Shown piece after piece: positions 35,285-43,695 of a DNA stretch of 48,335 bases. Both the position numbers and the translations under genes were made by a program. Origin of the DNA: MedAcidi-G1 sp002713545 (lineage in GTDB: Bacteria; Actinomycetota; Acidimicrobiia; Acidimicrobiales; MedAcidi-G1); NCBI GenBank assembly GCA_964013895.1, contig CAXGYF010000011.1:1-48335 (forward strand), written 5' to 3'. The notes under the pieces are model-generated. The model ran no database searches and was not told the DNA's origin. It saw only the letters and a program-made list of their open reading frames with translations. Position 1 is the stretch's first letter. Every line of letters begins with the position of its first letter.

Positions 35285-36730
35285 TTAATCATCTCCATTA
35301 TTGTTTTCTTGGTCGACAATTTGATCATCTATCAAATCATCTTCGCTCAGATCGTCCGCACTTACATCTTCATTTTCGCTTATTTTTGAGGTCATGTCAG
35401 GGATATCTGGTTCTTTGATTTCCAAAATAGAAGAATCTACCCGATTTCCTTCCTCGTCTATAAGTTCAACTCGGTCAAAAACCCACTGTAAAGCAGCCTC
35501 TTTTGCTATGTCTGCGCGCACGTCAATCAGTCTTCCAGACTGTTTAAGAGCATCATGAAGCTCGTCAGCTTTCATCTGCATTTGTGCGGCCATATTTCCT
35601 AAATAATTTTCAAAGGTTTCTTCTTCCTCATCTAAATATTCGACATGAGCAACTGCGCGTAAACCTAAATCAATACGAGCTGAAACCTCGGCTGTCTCAC
35701 GAAAATCTTCTCTTATTGTTTCGATTTCGCCGCCTGTGACTTCCAGATATTTATTAAGTTCAAGACCTTGCGAATTAAGTCGCATTTCTAAATCTCTAAT
35801 CCTTCGATCAATCTCAGTTTCAATTAATTCACCGGGGAGTTCCATTTCGACTAAATCACCTATTGCTTTAGCAACTAGGTCCCGAGCCAACATGCCCACC
35901 TGTTCAAATTTTGTTTCATTCATTCGGTGTCGAAGATCAATTAACAACTCATCGGCTGTCTCAAATTCGGACACCTGAGAAGCAAAATCGTTATCCACTT
36001 CAGGCAAAATGCGGAGCTGCACTTGCCCCACTTTGATACTTATTAAGAATACATCCTCTTCTTCAGTTGGGGGTTTTGCTTCAAATTCAAGATGGTCCCC
36101 CTTTGAGCTACCGGTCAAGTATTCATCTACTTCAGGAAGAATTGCTCCACTCCCCACTTCATAAAGGTATTCGGTTGCACTGAGGCCAGCTACCGCCTCA
36201 CCATTCTGTTCACCCTCTATGTCGATTGTGACAAGATCGCCCACTTCAGCTGGTTTTTCAGCTTCTTCAAGTGTCGCTAAATGTTTTCTCATCGAATCCA
36301 ACTGGGTTTGGAACTCCTCTTCAGTTACTTCTGGAGATGGAACTTCTATTTCCAAAGAGCCGTGACCGTTTATAGAAGGTTTAGGTCGGATTGGGACAGT
36401 TGCCTCGAACGTTACGGAACCCTGACTTATATCACTTGTGATTTCTATTTCCGGAGGACCTATTGCATCCACTTCATTCTCAATCAAAGCTCTTCCGTAG
36501 TAGGTGGGCAATGAGTGTTCAAGTGCATCTTGCCTACCGGCGGCTGGTCCTAATCGTGCCTCGATCACTTTCCTCGGTATTTTCCCAGGCCTGAACCCGG
36601 GGAGTTTAATATTTTTCGACATTCGTTTTAAAGCTTCACCAACTTCAAGGTCGAATTCTTCATCTTCTATTACGACACTTAACTTAACTTTGTCGTCGTC
36701 TTGGGTTGTTATTTTTGAATCCACAGACAT
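35285..36730 (-). CDS. tig: Trigger factor
   Basis: A ribosome-bound folding chaperone with peptidyl-prolyl isomerase activity. The ribosome-binding motif is GFRPGKIP (about residues 43-50), followed by the PPIase domain (VGDLVTIDIEGEQNG) and a long helical C-terminal arm. The acidic tail is unusually rich in D and E. The frame is open to 36748, but the ATG at 36730 (MSVDSKITT) fits the family better. Length is 481 residues. It is the first gene of the tig-clpP-clpX-folC-ndk unit and divergent from tRNA-Gly. Confidence 0.95.
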   Translation of the reverse strand: MSVDSKITTQDDDKVKLSVVIEDEEFDLEVGEALKRMSKNIKLPGFRPGKIPRKVIEARLGPAAGRQDALEHSLPTYYGRALIENEVDAIGPPEIEITSDISQGSVTFEATVPIRPKPSINGHGSLEIEVPSPEVTEEEFQTQLDSMRKHLATLEEAEKPAEVGDLVTIDIEGEQNGEAVAGLSATEYLYEVGSGAILPEVDEYLTGSSKGDHLEFEAKPPTEEEDVFLISIKVGQVQLRILPEVDNDFASQVSEFETADELLIDLRHRMNETKFEQVGMLARDLVAKAIGDLVEMELPGELIETEIDRRIRDLEMRLNSQGLELNKYLEVTGGEIETIREDFRETAEVSARIDLGLRAVAHVEYLDEEEETFENYLGNMAAQMQMKADELHDALKQSGRLIDVRADIAKEAALQWVFDRVELIDEEGNRVDSSILEIKEPDIPDMTSKISENEDVSADDLSEDDLIDDQIVDQENNNGDD

Positions 36731-36824
36731 CGGAGTGTATCGCCACACTCACTTCTATAAACATCATGATTCTCTCTAATTTGCATCTCAGAGCAGACTC
36801 TGACCGCTACCATCGATACTGACT

Positions 36825-36896
36825 GCGGGTGTAGTTCAACGGCTAGAACCTCAGCCTTCCAAGCTGATGATGGGAGTTCGATTCTCCTCACCCGCT
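36825..36896 (+). tRNA. tRNA-Gly (anticodon TCC)
   Basis: A 72-base cloverleaf. The acceptor GCGGGTG pairs with CACCCGC, the anticodon stem TCAGC/GCTGA encloses CTTCCAA, and the anticodon is TCC. The T loop reads TTCGATT. Discriminator T73 is normal for glycine. CCA is not encoded. Confidence 0.97.
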
Positions 36897-37016
36897 CAAA
36901 ACCGCAACAAACAACACCCCTCGCGTCCTAATTCAAAGCCTGTGACATGTGTCAAGACGTGACGGAAGTCAACAAAAAACAAAACATAACTCACTTTCGA
37001 ATAGTTACTGTTTGGT

Positions 37017-37039
37017 AGGAACACTTTTTAAGTGTTCCT
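37017..37039 (+). promoter_or_regulatory. Perfect hairpin in the leader of the rhodopsin gene
   Basis: AGGAACACTT (37017-37026), loop TTT, AAGTGTTCCT (37030-37039) forms a perfect 10-pair stem ending 44 bases before the rhodopsin ATG. After the stem comes TTCGAT, so the T-run is short. It could end transcription from tRNA-Gly, protect the rhodopsin mRNA, or be an operator. Orientation cannot be told from the sequence alone. Confidence 0.55.
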
Positions 37040-37083
37040 TTCGATAAAAATGTCGACTATTTAATTTCTTAGATTGGAGATAA

Positions 37084-37797
37084 ATGGAATTCTTAAGTAG
37101 CAACCAACACACGTTGGTTTATAACGTTTTATCTTTTGGAACAGCCGTAATGTTTGGTGCTTTTGTTTATTTTCTGACACAGATTAAAAGTGTTAGAGAA
37201 GAGTACCGATCTGGAGTAGCTGTCTCAGCCGTAGTAGTTGGAATAGCGGGATACCACTACTATCGCATATGGTCTGGATTCTCAGTTGGAGAAATGAATG
37301 AGGGCTACCGTTATGCTGACTGGCTTATAACGGTCCCACTTCTTATCGTGGAATTACTGATAGTCCTAGGAGTAGCGTCAGCACTCCGAAAAAACCTTAT
37401 GTGGAAACTGGTTCCTGCAAGTATTTTGATGATCGGCTTGGGTTACCCGGGTGAAATCTCGAGCAGCACGGGCACGAAATGGGTTTTTTGGATCATGGCA
37501 ATAATACCATTTGTCTACATTCTCTATGTTCTATACGGACAACTTCAAGAAGCAGAAAAAAGAGAAACAGGAGCTGTTGCCACCTCGATTAAAAACGCCA
37601 CATTAGTTTTGCTATCTACTTGGTGTGTATATCCAATCGCTTATCTCTTTCCGATCTTCGATGCAGAATCTGGAACTCTAGAAACTTTGAGACAAGTTGG
37701 TTACACCTTTGCAGATATAACCGCAAAAGGACTATATGGGTTAATGATTCTCAGCATTGCGAAAGCAAGAAGCACTGAGTCCAAGAGTTCTTCTTAA
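37084..37797 (+). CDS. Proton-pumping rhodopsin (proteorhodopsin-type, DTE motif)
   Basis: A seven-helix retinal protein of 237 residues. Helix C carries D79, T83 and E90 (proton acceptor, and donor, of the DTE class), after H58 which matches the proteorhodopsin histidine partner. L87 lies at the spectral-tuning position, where leucine means green absorption. K215 in helix G (FADITAKGLYG) is the retinal lysine. In helix E, GYPGE is followed by WVFWIMAIIPF; W136 aligns with the glycine that makes the carotenoid window in xanthorhodopsins. No carotene oxygenase or carotenoid gene is in the window. The ATG at 37084 has GGAG at 37076-37079. Position assignments are by eye alignment to known family members. 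Confidence 0.96.
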   Translation: MEFLSSNQHTLVYNVLSFGTAVMFGAFVYFLTQIKSVREEYRSGVAVSAVVVGIAGYHYYRIWSGFSVGEMNEGYRYADWLITVPLLIVELLIVLGVASALRKNLMWKLVPASILMIGLGYPGEISSSTGTKWVFWIMAIIPFVYILYVLYGQLQEAEKRETGAVATSIKNATLVLLSTWCVYPIAYLFPIFDAESGTLETLRQVGYTFADITAKGLYGLMILSIAKARSTESKSSS

Positions 37798-37810
37798 TAA
37801 GACAAAATTT

Positions 37811-37846
37811 ATTGAAATGGGGTCGTCCCTACGGCCCCATTTCAAT
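37811..37846 (+). terminator. Stable hairpin downstream of the rhodopsin gene
   Basis: ATTGAAATGGGG (37811-37822) pairs perfectly with CCCCATTTCAAT (37835-37846), with a 12-base loop whose outer bases can add three more pairs. It starts 14 bases after the stop codon. No strong T-run follows, so it may be a terminator of weak type or a 3' stability element. It should separate the rhodopsin transcript from the next gene. Confidence 0.65.
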
Positions 37847-38008
37847 ATTCACTTGATGCACTGATATTTAAGTTTTCTCTTCCTCCACTAAATCAACATC
37901 GTTCTATACATGCATAACCACTTAATGCAATATGCAAATTCAAAATTAGACATTCTATGTTGAAAAATTTTTTGGTTTTTTTACCCTTACCCCTCTAGCA
38001 TCGGCCTT

Positions 38009-38854
38009 GTGTTAATTGCTCAAATTTCCGATCTCCACATTCGTGACCATTTAGGATTGTTTGGCGAACTCGTGGATTCTTCAGAAACTCTAAAAAAAAC
38101 AATCCAGCTATTAAATAGTCTCGACCCTCAACCAGATGTAGTTCTAATGACGGGTGATTTAACTGATGACGGAACCAAGGAACAGTATTCCCAGTTGCTC
38201 GAGATTCTCTCTTCTTTAGACACTCCATATTTACCTCTTCCTGGCAATCATGACGATTACACAGAGTTCCTTAATGCCTTTTCCTCAAAACTTCCTGTCG
38301 ACATACCGGGGAATCACTGCAGTTACGTAATCGATGAATTTCCAGTGAGACTCATCGCTCTAGACACTTCCCTACCAGGACAGCATGACGCTCTTTTCAG
38401 CGAAGAACATGAGCTATGGCTTTCGAACGTACTCTCACAAGAGAGAGACAAAGCAACACTCCTTTTTACTCACTTCCCTCCTTTTGAAACCGGTATAAAT
38501 TTCATGGACCTTTCCGGCCTAAAATCTGCTGACCGTCTAGAAAATATAATCAGAAACAACCCTCAAGTTAAATTAGTAGTTGCAGGTCATTTACACAGAC
38601 CAATTCAAACGTCATTCGCCTCAACTATGGTTTCTGTGTGTCCATCAACTGGCAATCAATTAAAACTTGATTTAAATCCCAAAAACGGCTCTGCAGTAGA
38701 TGAACCTCCGGGCTTCCAACTACACATATGGAAAAATGACCGTTTCGTCACTCATACCGGAGTGGTATGGGAGGGGAAAGAACTTGACATGTCTCAATAC
38801 GTTGCATACGTGAATGAGAAAATCTCAAAGAACGAGGGAATCAGAAAAGACTGA
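38009..38854 (+). CDS. Calcineurin-like phosphodiesterase (CpdA-like)
   Basis: A 281-residue metallophosphoesterase with the metal-binding motifs DLHI near the N-terminus, GDLTDDG, GNHDDY, THFPPFE and GHLHRP, in the order of the family. The closest well-known relatives by motif are class III cyclic-nucleotide phosphodiesterases (CpdA type); cAMP as substrate is inferred. The start is GTG. It lies between the rhodopsin and the glyoxylate-shunt genes, 43 bases before the malate synthase ATG. Confidence 0.85.
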   Translation: MLIAQISDLHIRDHLGLFGELVDSSETLKKTIQLLNSLDPQPDVVLMTGDLTDDGTKEQYSQLLEILSSLDTPYLPLPGNHDDYTEFLNAFSSKLPVDIPGNHCSYVIDEFPVRLIALDTSLPGQHDALFSEEHELWLSNVLSQERDKATLLFTHFPPFETGINFMDLSGLKSADRLENIIRNNPQVKLVVAGHLHRPIQTSFASTMVSVCPSTGNQLKLDLNPKNGSAVDEPPGFQLHIWKNDRFVTHTGVVWEGKELDMSQYVAYVNEKISKNEGIRKD

Positions 38855-38897
38855 AATTCCGCCTTTTGAGGGCAACTTATTTGTAGAGTCAATACCT

Positions 38898-40475
38898 ATG
38901 TCTGAGATCCAAATCACCGAACATCCGCGTCGAGATCAGGTTTTCACACCTGATGCAACAGACTTTATTGCCAATCTCGTTCGCGAGTTTCGCGACGAGC
39001 GAAACGAACTACTAGATGCACGCAAAGTCAGACAAGCAGATTTTGAATCTGGTTTACGACCGGACTTCCCAGAGGAAACTAAATCAATTCGCGAGGACAA
39101 CTGGCAAGTATCTCCCCCTCCCGAAGAAATAGCGGACCGTCGAGTTGAGATCACAGGACCAACGGAACGCAAGATGATGATCAACGCTCTCAATTCAGGA
39201 GCACGAGTGTTCATGGCGGATTGTGAAGACTCTTCGACCCCGACTTGGGAAAATGTTCTGGAAGGACAAATAAACATACGCGATGCTTTCCGTCGTGAAC
39301 TCGCTCTTGAAACAGGAGAAAAGAAATACCGACTTAACGAAGAAATAGCAACGCTGTTTATAAGACCTAGAGGATGGCACCTTTCTGAGAAAAACGTTGT
39401 AATAGACGGCTTAGCAGCACCTGCAAGTTTGATTGATTTCGGACTAGTAATATTCCACAATGCACAAAGTGTGATCCAAAAAGGAAACGGGCCCTACTTC
39501 TACCTGCCTAAACTTGAAAGTTACAAAGAAGCTCGTCTGTGGAACAAAGTTTTTTGCTATGCCCAGGAAACTCTAGGCATACCACACGGGTCCATTCGGG
39601 CAACCGTACTAATCGAAACAATTCTCGCCGCTTTCGAAATGGATGAAATACTTTATGAACTTAAAGATCATTCTGCGGGTCTAAATGCAGGAAGATGGGA
39701 CTACATTTTCAGCGTTGCCAAAAAATTCTCCTCGGACCCTGCTTTTGTTTTACCAGACCGTTCCGATGTCACCATGACAGTTCCTTTCATGCGCGCTTAC
39801 ACAGAGCTGATGGTTGCAACATGCCACAAAAGAGGAGCACATGCAATTGGTGGCATGAGCGCCTTCATACCAAACCGTAGAGACCCCGAGGTGACAGAGG
39901 AAGCTCTTGAAAAAGTTGCAGCCGATAAAAGTCGTGAAGCGACAGACGGCTGTGATGGAACATGGGTCGCACACCCTGATCTAGTGGAAATCGCAATTGA
40001 AGAGTTTAATAAGGTTCTTCAAAACAAACCCAATCAAATCGACCGTCTCAGAGAAGATGTTTCCGTATCCGCCCAAGACCTACTTTCAATAGATCAAACG
40101 GGCGGGGCGATAACGCTCGAGGGTCTGCGGGTCAATGTGGAAATAGGGTTGCGCTATATCGCTTCATGGTTAGCTGGTACCGGTGCTGCTGCGATTAATA
40201 ACCTTATGGAGGATGCTGCCACCGCAGAAATCAGCAGAGCGCAAGTATGGCAGTGGGTTCACCACGAAAAAGATTTAGATAATGGTCAAACTGTGACTGC
40301 TGACCTAGTGAAAGACATCATTCAGCAAGAAATAGCTGCTATAGAAGAAGACATGGGAACTGACCTATTCAACACGTTCCCATTTGACCAAGCTAGAAAA
40401 GTTTTTGAAGAAGTAGCTTTAGCGGATGAATTTGTAGATTTCTTAACCCTGCCAGCTTACGAAATTATCAATTAA
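38898..40475 (+). CDS. aceB: Malate synthase (A type)
   Basis: Condenses glyoxylate with acetyl-CoA to malate, second step of the glyoxylate shunt. EITGPTERKMMINALNSGA, FMADCEDSSTP, IRPRGWHLSEKN and DHSAGLNAGRWDYIFS are signature segments (each given in part). Catalytic R, E and D residues fall in these blocks. From ATG 38898 the protein is 525 residues, close to the 533 of E. coli AceB. The frame is open to 38814, but that start lies within the upstream gene and lacks family similarity. It is followed by aceA 31 bases on, so the two genes are probably one operon. Confidence 0.95.
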   Translation: MSEIQITEHPRRDQVFTPDATDFIANLVREFRDERNELLDARKVRQADFESGLRPDFPEETKSIREDNWQVSPPPEEIADRRVEITGPTERKMMINALNSGARVFMADCEDSSTPTWENVLEGQINIRDAFRRELALETGEKKYRLNEEIATLFIRPRGWHLSEKNVVIDGLAAPASLIDFGLVIFHNAQSVIQKGNGPYFYLPKLESYKEARLWNKVFCYAQETLGIPHGSIRATVLIETILAAFEMDEILYELKDHSAGLNAGRWDYIFSVAKKFSSDPAFVLPDRSDVTMTVPFMRAYTELMVATCHKRGAHAIGGMSAFIPNRRDPEVTEEALEKVAADKSREATDGCDGTWVAHPDLVEIAIEEFNKVLQNKPNQIDRLREDVSVSAQDLLSIDQTGGAITLEGLRVNVEIGLRYIASWLAGTGAAAINNLMEDAATAEISRAQVWQWVHHEKDLDNGQTVTADLVKDIIQQEIAAIEEDMGTDLFNTFPFDQARKVFEEVALADEFVDFLTLPAYEIIN

Positions 40476-40506
40476 CAGACGCAAGGTTATTATCAGAAAG
40501 GCAAGA

Positions 40507-41793
40507 ATGAAAGAAAGTTTTAACAAGCAAGTAGAGGATCTCGAAAAAGACTGGTCTACTAACGAACGCTGGAATGGAATCAAAAGAGATTACTCGGCAG
40601 AAGACGTTGTTCGTCTAAGGGGATCAATACTACCTCACTATTCCTTAGCTGAGCATGGAGCCAAATTACTCTGGGAGCGACTAAACAGCATGGACTACGT
40701 TCATGCTTTAGGCGCTCTAACTGGCGGACAAGCAATTCAGTACGTTAAAGCGGGTCTTCCTGCAATCTATTTGTCTGGCTGGCAGGTGGCGGGTGACGCT
40801 AACCTTTCTGGGGAAATTTACCCAGATCAAAGTTTGTATCCTGTCAACTCCGTTCCTTCGGTTGTTGAGAGAATCAATAATGCTCTTAGGCGCGCTGACC
40901 AAATTGAATGGACTGAAAATAACGGTGAAGCAACTCGTGAGTGGATGGCTCCCATTGTTGCTGATGCTGAAGCTGGTTTTGGTGGAGCTTTAAATGTATT
41001 CGAGTTGACTAAAAGCATGATAGAAGCTGGTGCCGCCGGAGTTCATTTGGAAGATCAACTTTCATCTGAGAAGAAATGCGGCCACATGGGTGGCAAGGTT
41101 TTAATACCGACCCAACAACATGTTCGAACTCTCACAGCTTCGCGTTTAGCAGCAGATGTAATGGGCGTTCCAACAGTTCTGATAGCGCGAACTGATGCTC
41201 TGGGTGCGAATCTTATAACTAGTGACATAGATGATAGAGATAAAGATTTTCTTACTGGCGAACGAACCACAGAAGGCTTTTTCTCTACAGAGCCTGGAAT
41301 GGCTACTCCCATAATGAGAGGGTTAGCCTACGCCCCTTATGCTGATTTGATTTGGTGCGAAACAAGCACACCAGATTTAGATGAAGCTAAAACTTTTGCT
41401 GAAGGAATCCATGCAGAATTCCCTGACAAAATGCTGGCTTACAACTGCTCACCTTCATTCAACTGGCGATCACATCTAGATGATGAAACAATCGCTAAAT
41501 TTCAAAAAGAGCTTGGCGCTATGGGTTATAAATTCATATTTATTACTCTTGCCGGATGGCATGCCTTAAATGCTTCTGCCTTTGATCTTGCTGTTGGGTA
41601 CGAAGACAGCGATATGAGCGCTTATGTTGACCTACAGGACCGTGAATTTGAAATGGAATCTGATGGCTACTCCGCCACGCGCCATCAACGTGAAGTAGGT
41701 GCTGGTTACTTCGATGACGTTTCAACGGTTATAACTGGTGGCTCGGGCTCGACTCTGGCACTATCAGGTTCAACAGAAGAAGAACAATTCTGA
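40507..41793 (+). CDS. aceA: Isocitrate lyase
   Basis: Splits isocitrate to succinate and glyoxylate, first step of the glyoxylate shunt. The catalytic KKCGH motif is at residues 189-193 with C191, and metal/substrate motifs VADAEAGFGG and the C-terminal YNCSPSFNW segment are conserved. Length is 428 residues. AAAGG precedes the ATG by about five bases. Next to malate synthase, so the shunt is complete and should allow growth on acetate, fatty acids or other C2 sources. Confidence 0.97.
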   Translation: MKESFNKQVEDLEKDWSTNERWNGIKRDYSAEDVVRLRGSILPHYSLAEHGAKLLWERLNSMDYVHALGALTGGQAIQYVKAGLPAIYLSGWQVAGDANLSGEIYPDQSLYPVNSVPSVVERINNALRRADQIEWTENNGEATREWMAPIVADAEAGFGGALNVFELTKSMIEAGAAGVHLEDQLSSEKKCGHMGGKVLIPTQQHVRTLTASRLAADVMGVPTVLIARTDALGANLITSDIDDRDKDFLTGERTTEGFFSTEPGMATPIMRGLAYAPYADLIWCETSTPDLDEAKTFAEGIHAEFPDKMLAYNCSPSFNWRSHLDDETIAKFQKELGAMGYKFIFITLAGWHALNASAFDLAVGYEDSDMSAYVDLQDREFEMESDGYSATRHQREVGAGYFDDVSTVITGGSGSTLALSGSTEEEQF

Positions 41794-41838
41794 TCAGAAG
41801 TTGGATTCAAACTAGAATTTAAACTAGATAAATAAAGC

Positions 41839-43074
41839 ATGAAATCGTTTTCAAAACCATTTTTCCGATACTTGTTAACGATTCTTTCCGTTGTTTTCTC
41901 CGTTTCCCTTATTGGTGTTGTTTCTGCTTCTAGTTCAACTGCCTCTCTAGGAGCTGTAGTTGAAAATGGTGTAGTTTTTCCAATTGTTCAAAACACTGAA
42001 TTAGGACGCATAGTAACGACCCCTTGCAACACAGAAATTATTCACAATGGGAAACAACTCCTAGAATCAGTTGACATTGTCCTAGATCCAGGTCACGGGG
42101 GGCCAGAAACTGGCTCCGTGGGAGCTAATGGACTTGTTGAAAGAGACTTAAATCTCACAGTCACACTTCTGGTCGAAAAAGAACTTCTATCTCTTGGGTA
42201 CACGGTTGCACTCACACGCAATACTGATCTTCATATGCCTATTCGTCAAAGGACTGCAATAGCTAACGCTCTTTCTCCTAAAGCGTTTGTTTCAATTCAC
42301 CATAATGGAGGCGCTGTGAGAAGATCTGATGTTCCCGGTACGGAAACTTTCCATCAAGTGAACAATTCAGAATCACAACGTTTAGCTGGTTTGCTATTTG
42401 AAGAAGTTTTTGAATCATTAAACGACTATTGGGTTCCTTGGGTTAACACTGTTCACAATGGCGCATCTTCAAGGCTTTCTGAACCAGGTCGTGATGCTTA
42501 TGGCATACTTCGAAACACTCCTAACATTCCCAGCGCCATAGTCGAAGCGGTATACCTTTCAAATCCCCCTGAAGCTGACCTCATGTTGCTACCTGAAGTT
42601 CAGCAGGTTGAAGCAGAGGCCATAACAAGAGCCATCCACCGCTTCATTTCAACTTCAGACCCCGGTTCTGGTTTCAAACCTTCTTTCATTGACGGCGCTA
42701 TGACAGGAACCGGAAGTGCCAGAGGTTGTGTTGATCTTGAATATGAAAAAGATTTGAGAGTAACTGCTGCTTACAGCAACGATGAATTCGAATCACTAAC
42801 CACTGCAGCTAAAAAGGCTGGCATGAGCGTCGAGGAATTTCAATTGTTTGGAGTGCACGCTTTAGATCTTTTTCTAAAAGTAGATTCAGACAGTGACTCT
42901 TCCGGAGAGACAATTCCCGCTCCTGTTGTATCTGGATCCAACGTTTCGAATGTCAGTTGGTCCGCAGAAAGTCAGGTTGCTCTTGCGAGGGTTGGTGAAG
43001 CTTACGGATTTACGTCTTCAGAAGTTCAGAAACTTGGGGCAACTTTAATGGTATTTCTAACTAGCTTGGGATAA
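41839..43074 (+). CDS. N-acetylmuramoyl-L-alanine amidase with a repeated C-terminal module
   Basis: A 411-residue exported protein with a signal peptide (residues 1-33, VSA near the cleavage site). The Amidase_3 zinc domain spans about residues 79-272. Zinc ligands are H86 (DPGHGG), E101 (VERDLN) and H154 (SIHHNGG), and catalytic E236 is in VEAVYLSN. It cuts the amide link between N-acetylmuramic acid and L-alanine of peptidoglycan. After the domain come two similar ~27-residue helical units (residues 320-346 and 382-408) with a serine/aspartate-rich linker between. The gene is 45 bases after aceA. Confidence 0.92.
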   Translation: MKSFSKPFFRYLLTILSVVFSVSLIGVVSASSSTASLGAVVENGVVFPIVQNTELGRIVTTPCNTEIIHNGKQLLESVDIVLDPGHGGPETGSVGANGLVERDLNLTVTLLVEKELLSLGYTVALTRNTDLHMPIRQRTAIANALSPKAFVSIHHNGGAVRRSDVPGTETFHQVNNSESQRLAGLLFEEVFESLNDYWVPWVNTVHNGASSRLSEPGRDAYGILRNTPNIPSAIVEAVYLSNPPEADLMLLPEVQQVEAEAITRAIHRFISTSDPGSGFKPSFIDGAMTGTGSARGCVDLEYEKDLRVTAAYSNDEFESLTTAAKKAGMSVEEFQLFGVHALDLFLKVDSDSDSSGETIPAPVVSGSNVSNVSWSAESQVALARVGEAYGFTSSEVQKLGATLMVFLTSLG

Positions 43075-43081
43075 TTAATAT

Positions 43082-43504
43082 TCAGTTAAAATCTGGAGGC
43101 TTGCGGTCAGCTTTTAAATTTGATCGGCGTTTTTTAACTTCCAGTCTTCTTTCGTTCGAGCTCCGACTTGGTTTCGTTGGTTTTCTTTTTTTCTCTACGT
43201 GGAGAGCCGAAATAAGAATTTTTTCTATTCTCTGCAGTGCTCTATTTCTATTCCTGTTTTGCGAGCGAGTTGAATCCTCGACGACTCTGACCGTGGCGCC
43301 AAGTTTTCTTATGAGAAGACTTTTTGTTTGATCGTCAATTTCGGTTAATTGAGCTAAAACTAGTTCCGCTTCAACACGCGTATTTGACTTGTTTGCATGC
43401 TGGCCGCCTGGTCCCCCTGAAGGATTAAAACGCCAAATAATTTCTGATACCGGGATGCGAAGATTAGGTTTTATGAAAAGGTAACGATCTTTCCCAAAGG
43501 ACAT
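43082..43504 (-). CDS. arfB: Peptidyl-tRNA hydrolase ArfB (ribosome rescue)
   Basis: A 140-residue RF1-like hydrolase with the catalytic GGQ in SGGPGGQHANKS and the basic C-terminal tail (KKRKPTKPSR, KKRRSNLKADRKP) that enters the mRNA channel of stalled ribosomes. It has no codon-recognition domain. It converges on the amidase gene with seven bases between stops. Confidence 0.95.
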   Translation of the reverse strand: MSFGKDRYLFIKPNLRIPVSEIIWRFNPSGGPGGQHANKSNTRVEAELVLAQLTEIDDQTKSLLIRKLGATVRVVEDSTRSQNRNRNRALQRIEKILISALHVEKKRKPTKPSRSSNERRLEVKKRRSNLKADRKPPDFN

Positions 43505-43553
43505 GCTTTTAGATTAGAAGTTCTATGAGGGGTGCGGAGGGATCCGTGGTTAG

Positions 43554-43628
43554 CACCCCCGGCAGGATTCGAACCTGCGGCCAGCGGAATAGAAGTCCGA
43601 TGCTCTGTCCAGACTGAGCTACGGGGGC
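43554..43628 (-). tRNA. tRNA-Arg (anticodon TCT)
   Basis: A 75-base cloverleaf on the minus strand. The acceptor GCCCCCG pairs with CGGGGGT (a G1-U72 wobble), the anticodon loop CTTCTAT has TCT, and the T arm GCAGG/CCTGC has TTCGAAT. The anticodon stem TCGGA/TCCGC has a T-C mismatch at 27-43. The discriminator is G, and CCA is not encoded. Confidence 0.95.
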
Positions 43629-43695
43629 TATTATTTATTCGTTTTAAAGACTATCGTCACCTTGAACGGTGCTGAGTTAGTTTTGTTTTGATCTC

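Noticed and set aside
36709..36891. Minus-strand open frame across tRNA-Gly
   Set aside because: It is only the antisense of the tRNA and the tig start; no protein features.
38814..38897. Upstream ATG for malate synthase
   Set aside because: It starts inside the phosphodiesterase gene and the extra 28 residues do not match the family N-terminus; the ATG at 38898 does.
38936..39460. Minus-strand open frame of 174 codons opposite malate synthase
   Set aside because: Serine/arginine-rich antisense shadow of a well-conserved gene.
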